Assembly (NCBI GenBank): GCA_018001225.1
Contig: JAGNIJ010000004.1
Span: forward strand, 1 to 64,000
Direction: 5' to 3'
DNA: 64,000 nt
Source: Kiritimatiellia bacterium
GTDB lineage: Bacteria; Verrucomicrobiota; Kiritimatiellia; CAIQIC01; JAGNIJ01
The position numbers and the translations under genes are program-made. Shown here in pieces: positions 17,650 through 25,029 of the stretch (the first letter of the stretch is position 1; each line of letters opens with the position of its first letter). The notes below the pieces were generated by a model, which was given only the letters and a program-made list of their open reading frames with translations, did not search any database and was not told the origin of the DNA.

Positions 17650-18492
17650 TCAACTCGCTGCCTGGTCGGTGATTACGAGTAGTTCTTCGATCTCCCAAGC
17701 GTGGTCCGTTACCCCTGCGGCCATAGCCGGGGTGATCCTCAAGCTCTGGTGAATCCGGCAGAAGTTGTAGTACATGAAGTGCAGGGCAACCGCCGCCTCG
17801 TGATTCTCGGCTTTTTTAGAAAAGGCGTTGGTCAGGCGGGTGAACCGCCGCATGTTCATCCGCATGGTAAGGTTTTGCCGTTCGACAAAGCTTGTGGAAA
17901 TGTGCTCGTACTTCGGATCGCCCTTGATACGGGCCACACGCGACCCCATGCAGACGCTCGGGCTGTACTTCGTGTTATCGGGATGTTCCGGCGCGTTCCC
18001 GTACAGCTTGACCAGCATGGCGTAGTCTATCTCGCTGCCAAAGGCGTCCTCGACAGCGTTCAGATACGCCTTGTGTCCGTCCGTCGTCAGTTGGACCCGA
18101 TTGCGGAGCCTTACCGCAAGGTCATGGATAAAGTGGTAGGCCGCGCCAGCGTCGCGGGGGCCGACGAACCAGCAGGGAACCAGCTTTGTGTCCGCACAGA
18201 GCGCCGTCCAGGTCCAGATGTCACCCGCCTTGCCCTTCTTCTTCAACGCCTCTGGCGCGTTCTTCTCTTTGGCGTAGATGTAACTCCAAATCTCGTCACA
18301 CTGGATACGCTGGCAGGGCAGGTCATGGAATGCCTTATCCTGGTACAGCGAACAGGCGCGGCCAGCGTCAACCAGCAGCTTGACCACGGTATTGATTGCC
18401 ACGTCGCATATCCGGGCCGTGGCGCGGATGCTGGCCCCGTCAACGAGGCACCGTAGCAGCCGGACCCGCTTATCTGTCGATAGCTTGTTCAT
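17650..18492 (-). CDS. IS1-like DDE transposase
   Basis: A 280-residue transposase. An N-terminal helix-turn-helix (residues about 15-45, GASIRATARICDVAINTVVKLL) is followed by a DDE core: first D in QCDEIWSYIYAK (about residue 70), second D in TTDGHKAYLNAVE, and E in FVERQNLTMRMNMRR. The C-terminal HFMYYNFCRIHQSLRITPAMAAG is typical of IS1-type and related enzymes. It is intact and in one frame, with no programmed frameshift. I could not find clear terminal inverted repeats or a target-site duplication, so the element's ends are unresolved; a domesticated or decayed copy is possible. Confidence 0.85.
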   Translation of the reverse strand: MNKLSTDKRVRLLRCLVDGASIRATARICDVAINTVVKLLVDAGRACSLYQDKAFHDLPCQRIQCDEIWSYIYAKEKNAPEALKKKGKAGDIWTWTALCADTKLVPCWFVGPRDAGAAYHFIHDLAVRLRNRVQLTTDGHKAYLNAVEDAFGSEIDYAMLVKLYGNAPEHPDNTKYSPSVCMGSRVARIKGDPKYEHISTSFVERQNLTMRMNMRRFTRLTNAFSKKAENHEAAVALHFMYYNFCRIHQSLRITPAMAAGVTDHAWEIEELLVITDQAAS

Positions 18493-18515
18493 GATGTCTA
18501 TACCGTACCCTTACA

Positions 18516-18561
18516 TGCTTGAGCGGTCAAGCACAAAATAACAAAATCTTTCTGTTGTGCT
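18516..18561. promoter_or_regulatory. Inverted repeats in the transposase upstream region
   Basis: TGCTTGA-gcgg-TCAAGCA (18516-18533) is a perfect palindrome. Overlapping it, AGCACAA (18530-18536) pairs with TTGTGCT (18555-18561). The two pairings are mutually exclusive in one RNA. The palindrome covers a possible minus-strand -35 (TTGACC), so it may be an operator for the transposase gene. Confidence 0.4.
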
Positions 18562-18628
18562 GAAAGGGATTTCCGAGATACCTCTTGACCCAAGCAAGAG
18601 GGTGGTTTAGTCTTCCTTTAGCGTTGAT

Positions 18629-18701
18629 TGGTGGAGCTGTCGGGAATCGAACCCGAATCCTCGGGGTCCATGGCCAGAGGTGCGATCCATCGCACAGCCC
18701 C
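18629..18701 (-). ncRNA. tmRNA-like 3' end / tRNA-like element without mRNA domain
   Basis: Read on the minus strand, the 73 nucleotides start GGGGCTG and end CAGCTCC-ACCA, so the ends form a 7-bp acceptor stem (one G-U) with an encoded CCA. The T arm is perfect: TCGGG, loop TTCGATT, CCCGA. The 5' side has TGGATCGCAC, reminiscent of the tmRNA TGGATTCGAC D-loop motif. There is no anticodon arm of normal size (only CCTC...GAGG around 14 bases), so it is not an ordinary tRNA. There is also no room for pseudoknots or a tag reading frame. It could be a minimised tmRNA, or a 3' fragment left by integration into ssrA. Which of these is unresolved. Confidence 0.45.
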
Positions 18702-18750
18702 ACATGGTTTGAACAGCCTCACGGTGCCAGCCGTGGGGCTGTTGTTTTTA
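18694..18750 (+). terminator. Rho-independent terminator-like hairpin, plus strand
   Basis: ACAGCCCCAC (18694-18703) pairs with GTGGGGCTGT (18733-18742). Inside it is the tighter hairpin CACGG-tgccag-CCGTG (18720-18735). GTTGTTTTT follows. The left arm overlaps the 5' strand of the tmRNA-like acceptor stem. Confidence 0.45.
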
Positions 18751-18796
18751 ATTACTTATTCGTCAGCCCTACATATTCAACCTGCCTTTCTTTGAT

Positions 18797-18873
18797 AAAA
18801 AAGGTCCGCCCAGGTGTGAAAGTCCGGGACGATAATACCGGCGCGGGGCCTCGCGGAACCCGCCACCTGGGCG
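18797..18873 (-). terminator. Three-way-junction hairpin followed by T-run (minus strand)
   Basis: A 10-bp perfect stem (18807-18816 with 18864-18873, CGCCCAGGTG/CACCTGGGCG) encloses two further hairpins: CCGG (18824-18827 with 18838-18841) and GCGGG/CCCGC (18843-18847 with 18859-18863). On the minus strand the stem is followed, after GACC, by six T. The branched head is larger than an ordinary terminator needs, so a small structured RNA is possible. Confidence 0.45.
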
Positions 18874-18917
18874 TTAAATCGGATATTATATTCATCGTCA
18901 TGGCCCTTTCATGGGCT

Positions 18918-18999
18918 AAAAAAAAAGACGCTGATGAAGAAGAGATTTACCGGAACACCGAGCCCTCAAACGGGGCCTCTCTTGCTTCATCAGCGTCTT
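18918..18999 (-). terminator. Strong terminator with a 15-bp stem and large structured head (minus strand)
   Basis: Fifteen perfectly paired bases (18925-18939 with 18985-18999) are followed on the minus strand by nine T (18926-18918). The 45-base head contains further pairings (AGAGA with TCTCT, GAGCCC with GGGGCCTC). A second small hairpin, TGCCAG/CTGGCA (18999-19004 with 19014-19019), lies just upstream. It would end transcripts of the gene at 19155-19382 or of an RNA starting in between. Confidence 0.55.
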
Positions 19000-19154
19000 G
19001 CCAGTCTAGGATGCTGGCAGGCGACCGATTCTATACTTTTCCGTCACCACAAGAACCCATTTCAGGGCATGGGCGGCGAAACGGCCGCGCTATCGTCTAC
19101 GGCGCGGACTTAATTAATCATCCACATAACGAACTAACGGCATTCGTGCAAGTA

Positions 19155-19382
19155 TTATTTCGACTTTTCCCAGCGGGCCGCGGCCGCTTTTTTGGCGATC
19201 TCCGTGCGCATTCGGCCTGATAGTTTAGCCGCCCTGGCCTTCCCGCCCTTCAACCCGCCGAGCCTGCCGAGCATCCGCGCCGCTTGCTGTGCCGGGGAAA
19301 GCTCTGCTGATCCCGTAGCCTGGTCCACAACAGCCTTGGCAACCAGATTCGGGTCCGCCTCTCTGCTTGACCGCTTTTGCAT
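19155..19382 (-). CDS. Small basic protein with GRLGGLKGGKARAAKLS motif
   Basis: A 75-residue protein. The C-terminal half (ARMLGRLGGLKGGKARAAKL, then AKKAAAARWEKSK) is a Lys/Ala/Gly-rich segment seen in many small bacterial proteins whose function is not known and which are sometimes called histone-H1-like. It is likely to bind nucleic acid. The N-terminal third is polar. It stands alone, divergent from sodB, and is followed by two strong terminator-like hairpins. A tested role is not known to me. Confidence 0.65.
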   Translation of the reverse strand: MQKRSSREADPNLVAKAVVDQATGSAELSPAQQAARMLGRLGGLKGGKARAAKLSGRMRTEIAKKAAAARWEKSK

Positions 19383-19539
19383 ACCGTTAACATAACCAGA
19401 CCCCCACGGAAGTAAAGCGGGAATCAGAAAGGAGAGGGCTCAAACTGATACACTACCAACGGGCGTTCAGGCTTGGCGGGCCGCGGCAAAAGCGATAGGA
19501 TGATACAAGAAACTCCGCGCAGCGGAGAAAGGAGCAACC

Positions 19540-20139
19540 ATGAGCACGTTCAGCCTTCCGTCCCTCCCGTGGCCCGACAACGCCCTGGAGCCGCACATCT
19601 CGGCGCGAACCATCGGCTTCCACTATGGCAAGCACCACCAAGCCTACGTGGACAACCTGAACAAGCTGGTGGCCGGCACGCCGCTGGCGGACCTGCCGCT
19701 GGAGGAGATCATCCAGCAAACCGCGGGCAAAGCCGACAAGGCGGGCGTTTTCAACAACGCGGCCCAGGTCTGGAACCACACGTTCTTCTGGAGCAGCATG
19801 AAACCCAACGGCGGGGGCGTCCCCCAGGGCAAGTTGGCGGAAGCCATCGCTCAATCCTTCGGCGGCTTCGACGCCTTCAGGGCCGCGTTCACGGACGCCG
19901 CGATGACCCAGTTCGGCAGCGGCTGGGCCTGGCTGGTCGCCGAGGGCGGCAAGCTGAAGGTCGTCAAAACGTCGAACGCCGACACCCCCCTCGCCCACGG
20001 CCAGAAGGCCCTGCTCACCTGCGACGTCTGGGAACACGCCTACTACCTCGACTACCAGAACCGCCGCAAGGACTTCGTCACCGTGTTCCTCGACAAGCTC
20101 GCGAACTGGGAGTTCGCGGAAGCGCAGTGGGCGAAGTAA
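19540..20139 (+). CDS. sodB: Superoxide dismutase, Fe/Mn type
   Basis: A 199-residue cytoplasmic dismutase that converts superoxide to oxygen and peroxide. Metal ligands follow the family pattern: an N-terminal His in [15 protein letters not shown], a second in [11 protein letters not shown], and Asp/His in [15 protein letters not shown]. Family strings FGSGWAWLV and [14 protein letters not shown] are present. Gly/Gln choices could favour iron, but the metal cannot be settled by eye. AAAGGAG lies 7 bases before the ATG. Immediately upstream is a perfect hairpin CTCCGC-gca-GCGGAG (19513-19527), whose 3' arm ends just before the Shine-Dalgarno sequence and could modulate initiation. Confidence 0.95.
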   Translation: MSTFSLPSLPWPDNALEPHISARTIGFHYGKHHQAYVDNLNKLVAGTPLADLPLEEIIQQTAGKADKAGVFNNAAQVWNHTFFWSSMKPNGGGVPQGKLAEAIAQSFGGFDAFRAAFTDAAMTQFGSGWAWLVAEGGKLKVVKTSNADTPLAHGQKALLTCDVWEHAYYLDYQNRRKDFVTVFLDKLANWEFAEAQWAK

Positions 20140-20202
20140 GACCGCGCGCAACCTATAAAGCGTCCCGCGCACAGTGTATGTTCGCCTGTGGGGGTGAGCA
20201 AC

Positions 20203-22380
20203 ATGCGCATCGCTTGGTTATGCCCGGTGATGGCCGCCATGTCACTTGCCATTCTGGCGGATGCAGCGGATCCCGTGCGCTATATGGACTTCAATGACTG
20301 GCCCGACAGCGGAACGAACCTGGGGACCCACACGCACCAACTATGGCTGGTCCAGACCGGCCAGGTTCGCGAAGCCAGCGCCTCTCATGGCAAAGCTGCG
20401 TTCCTGCCGGGAGGCCCGGGCGCAACCAATTTTGTACGCAGCCCGTTTTTCAGTAACGGCTATGGGACCATCAGCTTCCGCCATGCCAATGGCTACATTC
20501 CGTCACCGTTCGCTATTCAGGCATCCAGCGACTCTATTCATTGGACAACCTTGGATACTGGAATGGCTGGGTACACAGACGAGCACTACTCGCGATCTTT
20601 CTACAATCCAAGCGGGGCTTTTATCCGGATATGCAACATGGTCACGTCCCTGGAGAACTATGCCTTTCTTCTTATTGATGAAGGGTTTCCCGGCGGCACG
20701 AGTCCGCCAACCGGCTGGTCCTTTTCAGGCATAGCAGGGATGTATTTTAGCTCGGGGAACTACGGCCGGGAGCCTCCCTCGCTGAAGTTCGACAACCCCG
20801 GGGACCACATCACCACACCCGTGCTTAACCAACCAACCAATCTTTCATACTGGATAAAAGGTCAGATGGTAAGCAGTAATTCATTCTTTCTTGTTGAAGC
20901 CACTTCCAATGATCTGGATTGGACAATCATCGCGTCGAATCGGCCGATTGCCAATCAACCCAGAACCAATATCAACGCAATCGCCACCAACACCATCCGC
21001 GTGCGGTTTACGTATTACAAGTCCCAAGGGAACGTAGCCTTTGATGACGTCGTCATCCTGGGGCCCCCCAATCCGACGGGGGGAGTTCAGGAATTGCGAT
21101 TGGATGACATCAACGTCGAAGAGGCCGAACCCCAACGCGCACAGGACTTCGACAACTGGCCGGCTACATCCACCTATGGTTTCTACACGTACAAGGGCTG
21201 GATCGTCTTTAATGCACTCATTGGCGCCACCTATGCCTACTCGGGCCAGGCGGTTCGGTTTCGAAACGACGCCGACGCCAAGTACCTCTTGAGTCCTTTC
21301 CTGCCCGACGGCCTGGGACTGGTCACTTTTCAATACCGACACTGGGATGGAGCCGACCCGGCCGTGGTGTATCGCCTGCAAACGTCACCCGATGGCGTGA
21401 CATGGACCGACCAGGACACCATCACGATAACCTCCGCCAGTTATTCCGAATACCGTCGCTTTTTTCACATCGACGAAGGGGTATATGTCCGCCTGTTTTG
21501 GATATCCGGCGAGCAGCGGGTGCTTTTCGATGAAATCGTTTTGCATTCCGCCCAGGAAACCGTTCCGGAAGCACCCCTAAACGTCTCCGCCGGAGACGGG
21601 GACCACATCGACTACGTGTCCATCAGGTGGGATGATGTATCCTTGGAAGCGGCTTATTTGATCTGGCGCAGCGTTAGCAACAATGTGTCCACGGCGACCG
21701 TGCTGGGCAGCGGCGTGCCGGATGTACCCGCATACAACGATCTGTGGGCCGTACCGGGCCAGCTGTACTACTACTGGATCACCGCGATCAATGCCTACGG
21801 CACGAGCGAGTGGAGCAACACGGATTCCGGCTATCGGCGCTTGAGAGCGCCTGCTGCACTCACCGCCTCGCAGGGGACCCATCCTGACAAAGTTGCTCTG
21901 ACCTGGGCCAACGTGGACGGAGAAACAGGCTTCGGCATGTGGCGGCACCCCGACAACGACACCCATGCCGCGACCTGCATCGGAGGTGTTTCAGTAAACA
22001 CGCTAACCTTCGACGACGTCTCGGCGGTGCCGGGCCAGGGCTATTACTACTGGGTCCGCGCGTCGAACCTGACCAGTTACAGCATGAGTGATTTCGGCGT
22101 CCCCGCCGTCGGGTTCCGCGCCCAGGACCCCGAGGCACCCGACGCGGAAATTATCGGCATGACGGTGACCACCAACATCATGATCTTCGCGTCCGGCAAT
22201 ACCGGGGCCACTCCATGGCTTGTGCAACCCTATTTCACCACGAACCCGGTTCCACCGTCCTGGCAGCTCATCTTGCCATTTGACCAGACGCTGAACGACG
22301 GCACCAATGCGCTCATGTTTGACAGGCCGTCTCCGATGAACAAGCCCGTTTTCTACCGCGTGCTTTTCACAAAACCATAG
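20203..22380 (+). CDS. Secreted multi-domain protein with fibronectin-III-like repeats
   Basis: A 725-residue exported protein. The ATG at 20203 is preceded by GGGGGTGAG, and residues 1-23 form a signal peptide. Two similar modules at about 25-290 and 300-430 start YMDFNDWPDSGTN and AQDFDNWPATSTY, each followed by SFRHANGY/TFQYRHWDG and IQASSDSIHWTTLDTG/LQTSPDGVTWTDQDT. This is a duplicated adhesive domain. Two fibronectin-III-like repeats follow (APLNVSAGDGDHIDYVSIRWDDV and APAALTASQGTHPDKVALTW blocks with YYYWI/VxAxN). The C-terminal 65 residues end VFYRVLFTKP like other secreted proteins here. Probably a surface or extracellular binding protein; no catalytic motif seen. Confidence 0.7.
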   Translation: MRIAWLCPVMAAMSLAILADAADPVRYMDFNDWPDSGTNLGTHTHQLWLVQTGQVREASASHGKAAFLPGGPGATNFVRSPFFSNGYGTISFRHANGYIPSPFAIQASSDSIHWTTLDTGMAGYTDEHYSRSFYNPSGAFIRICNMVTSLENYAFLLIDEGFPGGTSPPTGWSFSGIAGMYFSSGNYGREPPSLKFDNPGDHITTPVLNQPTNLSYWIKGQMVSSNSFFLVEATSNDLDWTIIASNRPIANQPRTNINAIATNTIRVRFTYYKSQGNVAFDDVVILGPPNPTGGVQELRLDDINVEEAEPQRAQDFDNWPATSTYGFYTYKGWIVFNALIGATYAYSGQAVRFRNDADAKYLLSPFLPDGLGLVTFQYRHWDGADPAVVYRLQTSPDGVTWTDQDTITITSASYSEYRRFFHIDEGVYVRLFWISGEQRVLFDEIVLHSAQETVPEAPLNVSAGDGDHIDYVSIRWDDVSLEAAYLIWRSVSNNVSTATVLGSGVPDVPAYNDLWAVPGQLYYYWITAINAYGTSEWSNTDSGYRRLRAPAALTASQGTHPDKVALTWANVDGETGFGMWRHPDNDTHAATCIGGVSVNTLTFDDVSAVPGQGYYYWVRASNLTSYSMSDFGVPAVGFRAQDPEAPDAEIIGMTVTTNIMIFASGNTGATPWLVQPYFTTNPVPPSWQLILPFDQTLNDGTNALMFDRPSPMNKPVFYRVLFTKP

Positions 22381-22389
22381 TTTGGATCG

Positions 22390-24003
22390 CTACCGGATCA
22401 CCAGCCACGGCGGCTCGCGGCCGGTGGGCGGGAGGGCGCGGTTGGACCAGGCGAAGAGGTAGTCTCCCCAAACGGGGTGGCTCGCGTAGCCGGTTGCCGC
22501 GTGAATGCGCAGGGCCGCGACGCCCTCGCGGTACTCCACGGTCAGGCTGCCGGGCGGGCGCGCGTCGAATCGAAGCCCGGACGCCATGGGCCGCGCGAGT
22601 TCAAGCCCACGTTCGACGGCGGCCCGGGAGACGATCCAGAGCGAGCGATCCGGGGCGAGGTTCCACACGTATACGCCTTCGAACTGCCGGCGACCGGGTA
22701 GTTCATGGCCCACGATATTCTCGACCAGCACCTCGATGTCGTCGGGGTAATGCAGCACACGGACCAGCGCGGCGACCGGCGGCGTCGCGCGCCGGCAACC
22801 GGCCACCAGCCGGATATCCTTGCGCGGCAGGCGCTCGTACTTGAAGACCAGGATCAGCAGGACATTGAGCGCCACGGCCGCCGGGAACAGAATCTTGCGG
22901 GCGCGGCCGGCCAAAGGCCCGCGCGCGCCCTCGAACACCAGGCACCACAACGGGGCCAGCGCCCAGACGGCGTAGCGCAGCGCCCCGACCTGCCCGGCGT
23001 TGAAGTTCGCGGTCGCGGACGAAGCCCAGGCCGCGAGGAAGACCGTGACCAGAGCCGCCGCCGCAAAGACGGCGTTCGTGCAGCGAATGGACAAAGGCAG
23101 AAACAGGAAGCACGCCGGGAAGATCCAGACCGCGCCGACCAGCGGGCTGAAGAAGAAATGGAAGGCGCGCGCCAAGGTGGCATAGGACGTTTTGGCCTGG
23201 TCCACGGCCTGGATGATGTTCCAGGCCTCGAAGTAATGGCTCGCATAGAATACCGGCAACAGGCCGATCAGCGCGCCCGCCCCGAAGGCCGGGATCAGTG
23301 GCCTCCACGCGGGCCGGCCGGGGCCCGATCGCGCGCGCAGCAGGAGCAGCGGGAAAAAAAGAAGGATCGGCGGATTCTGCGTGGCGGCCAGGCCCAGCAC
23401 CGCCGGGGCGAACCAACGCCCGCGCGGTTCGCGCGCGAGTTGAAATGCGGTCAGGACCAGGCCGAAACAGAACAACTCTGGGTGCGCCCAGTCGGTGTAA
23501 GGGATCAGCGGGGAGAACGCCGCCAGGATCATGACGATCAGCAGCCGCCAGTTCCCCCCGCCCCGCCAGGCGAGGAGAAACGGAAGCAACAAGAACAGCG
23601 TGTTGACGATCCGGAAGGCGGCGTACTCGGCCTTCGGCGCGACGAGGTGCAGGAAGCCGTACAGCGGGGCCACGACGGCGGAGTAGGCCCAGAAATGCGC
23701 GAAGCGCCATTCGCCGAAGCGGTCCGGGTAGAGCGCGCCGAACCCGCCGCCCGCCTGCGCGCTTTCGTTGAGGGGCCAGGACGCCGGGCGTGTTTCCCCC
23801 AGTTCCAGACCGTATGGATTCGTTCTGTTCCAGTACTCGGCGGCGCGAACGGGCTCGATCGCGAGTTGTCCGCGCAGCGCGATGGACTGCGTCTGCAGGA
23901 TGTACTCCCGCGCGTCGCCGTGCAGGATCGGGCGACCCGACAAGCCGCAGAAAGAGAGCCAGGCCAGGAAGACAGCAAAAACGATATTCGGCCAACGTTT
24001 CAT
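22390..24003 (-). CDS. Polytopic membrane protein, GT-C/glycosyltransferase-39-like
   Basis: A 537-residue protein with about ten membrane segments. An acidic motif sits early in the first extracytoplasmic loop (ILHGDAREYILQTQ, residues 27-40), where GT-C enzymes carry their catalytic D/E. The C-terminal 150 residues are soluble. The pattern fits a polyprenyl-phosphate sugar-dependent transferase, but the sequence is too diverged to name a family securely. It converges on the secreted-protein gene with only nine bases between the stops. No other glycan gene is adjacent. Confidence 0.65.
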   Translation of the reverse strand: MKRWPNIVFAVFLAWLSFCGLSGRPILHGDAREYILQTQSIALRGQLAIEPVRAAEYWNRTNPYGLELGETRPASWPLNESAQAGGGFGALYPDRFGEWRFAHFWAYSAVVAPLYGFLHLVAPKAEYAAFRIVNTLFLLLPFLLAWRGGGNWRLLIVMILAAFSPLIPYTDWAHPELFCFGLVLTAFQLAREPRGRWFAPAVLGLAATQNPPILLFFPLLLLRARSGPGRPAWRPLIPAFGAGALIGLLPVFYASHYFEAWNIIQAVDQAKTSYATLARAFHFFFSPLVGAVWIFPACFLFLPLSIRCTNAVFAAAALVTVFLAAWASSATANFNAGQVGALRYAVWALAPLWCLVFEGARGPLAGRARKILFPAAVALNVLLILVFKYERLPRKDIRLVAGCRRATPPVAALVRVLHYPDDIEVLVENIVGHELPGRRQFEGVYVWNLAPDRSLWIVSRAAVERGLELARPMASGLRFDARPPGSLTVEYREGVAALRIHAATGYASHPVWGDYLFAWSNRALPPTGREPPWLVIR

Positions 24004-24074
24004 AGCCTTTTCATTCCGAGCGTCAGCGAGGAATCTCCTGGCCGCCGTTTACCTCAAGAGATCCTTCGCTTCGC
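24004..24074. repeat. Likely dispersed intergenic repeat
   Basis: The stretch containing CATTCCGAGCGTCAGCGAGG and ATCCTTCGCTTCGCTCAAGA resembles a short intergenic sequence I recall from many unrelated genomes, where it generates spurious reading frames. It separates the membrane-protein gene from lplA, and lplA's last codons run into it. Only one copy is present in this window. Confidence 0.3.
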
Positions 24075-24938
24075 TCAAGATGACAATTTCCTTTTCGACA
24101 GGCCCGGGGCAAGAATGCCCTGCGCCCCTCCGCCCTCCAGCCGCGCGGCGAGATCCCGCGAACGGAACGGGCAGCCGGCCCATGGACCCTTCGCGACGAT
24201 CCCCTGCTCCACGCGCACGCGCCGGCCCAGCACGCCGGTTTCGAACGGTGGGGTGTTGCCGAATACCCAGGCCGGAGACTCATGTTTTTCCGCCTGCATC
24301 GCGAGGGCCGGATCGGGGGGGGCGTCCATCGCCTCGTGGCCTTCGGACAGGGCGGCCGCTACGCGTTCCACGGTCAGGCCGGGGATCGCTTCCGACAGGT
24401 TCATGACCGTCGCGCGTTCGGAGGGCACGGCCCGGCCATGGATGTCAACAAGCGCGGGGAGCAGGACTTCATCCAGCCGCTGCAGGTCGGCGGACACCAG
24501 CAGGGTCCCGTGGTGGAGGACGCGGTCGCCGCGGTAGCAGAACGCCGTGCCCGAGAACTTACGCCCGCCGATCCCCAGCCCGCTGCGCCCGAGCCGTTCC
24601 GCGCGGAGGCCGAGCGGCGCGAGGGCGGATATGATCCGGGCGAAGAGCGCATCGCGTCGGTAGGTGGCGCGGGACAGGATGAACGCGTAGTTCAGGTTGC
24701 CGGCATCGTGATAGACCGCCCCGCCGCCGGAGACGCGGCGGGCGAGCCGGACGCCCTGCTCTTCCAGGAAGCCCGGCCGGCACTCGAGCCAGGGGTTCTG
24801 GTTCTTGCCGATGACGACGGCGGGCGCGGATTGCCAGAGAAAAAGCAGCGGCAGCGCGGGGGCCTTCTCGGATAGCAGCCATTCTTCGGCGGCGAGATTG
24901 CGCCGGATGTCCGCGGATTGTGATTGAATCACACGCAT
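24075..24938 (-). CDS. lplA: Lipoate-protein ligase A family protein
   Basis: A 287-residue ligase that activates lipoate to lipoyl-AMP and attaches it to E2 or GcvH lysines. The signature RRVSGGGAVYHDAGN is at residues 67-81. The catalytic lysine is K127 in GRKFSGTAF, and LHHGTLLV at 141-148 is conserved. It could lipoylate K43 of the E2 encoded at 11781-13058. The final 12 or so residues (APGLSKRKLSS) are encoded by sequence that looks like the neighbouring intergenic repeat, so the C-terminus may be a recent extension. The start at 24938 gives the expected N-terminus. Confidence 0.88.
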   Translation of the reverse strand: MRVIQSQSADIRRNLAAEEWLLSEKAPALPLLFLWQSAPAVVIGKNQNPWLECRPGFLEEQGVRLARRVSGGGAVYHDAGNLNYAFILSRATYRRDALFARIISALAPLGLRAERLGRSGLGIGGRKFSGTAFCYRGDRVLHHGTLLVSADLQRLDEVLLPALVDIHGRAVPSERATVMNLSEAIPGLTVERVAAALSEGHEAMDAPPDPALAMQAEKHESPAWVFGNTPPFETGVLGRRVRVEQGIVAKGPWAGCPFRSRDLAARLEGGGAQGILAPGLSKRKLSS

Positions 24939-24951
24939 GCTTCAGCCGCAC

Positions 24952-25008
24952 CTGTAGTTCCGCCGCTCTGCCGGCGGAAACTCCGGCGACAGAGCGCCGG
25001 AACTACAG
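24952..25008. repeat. Complete CTGTAG/CTACAG two-hairpin repeat (57 bp)
   Basis: CTGTAG and CTACAG ends enclose two hairpins: TTCCGCCG-ctctg-CGGCGGAA region (24958-24979) and TCCGGCG-acaga-CGCCGGA (from 24982). The whole element can alternatively fold as one 19-bp stem with one mismatch (24952-24970 with 24990-25008). It lies between lplA and comEC. It is one of the two best-preserved copies in the window. Confidence 0.75.
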
Positions 25009-25029
25009 AGGTCCGGCGTCAGGCCCGGA

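Larger units (their letters stand above)
18493..19154. other. 660-bp gene-free, structure-rich region of the accessory island
   Basis: No credible protein gene. From left to right it holds two inverted repeats upstream of the transposase, a short hairpin (CCTCTTG 18581-18587 with CAAGAGG 18595-18601), a tmRNA-like 3' element, a plus-strand terminator, and two large minus-strand terminator-like hairpins with T-runs. The remaining stretch (19020-19154) shows no recognisable feature. G+C is visibly lower than in the flanking core genes. Confidence 0.7.

Noticed and set aside
17600-18600. Defined insertion-sequence ends around the IS1-like transposase
   Set aside because: No matching terminal inverted repeats or target duplication could be found by eye, so only the gene is annotated.
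18629-18701. Ordinary tRNA gene
   Set aside because: Acceptor stem and T arm are good, but no 5-bp anticodon stem with a 7-base loop and no U33-type loop can be formed.
18931-18938. CTGATGA, the hammerhead ribozyme core sequence
   Set aside because: It lies wholly inside a perfect 15-bp stem, and the GAAA and third-stem parts are missing, so it is part of a terminator.
18585-19220. 211-codon plus-strand frame
   Set aside because: It runs through the tmRNA-like element and three hairpins, and its start peptide (GNRTRI) is the known artefact of reading antisense to a T arm.
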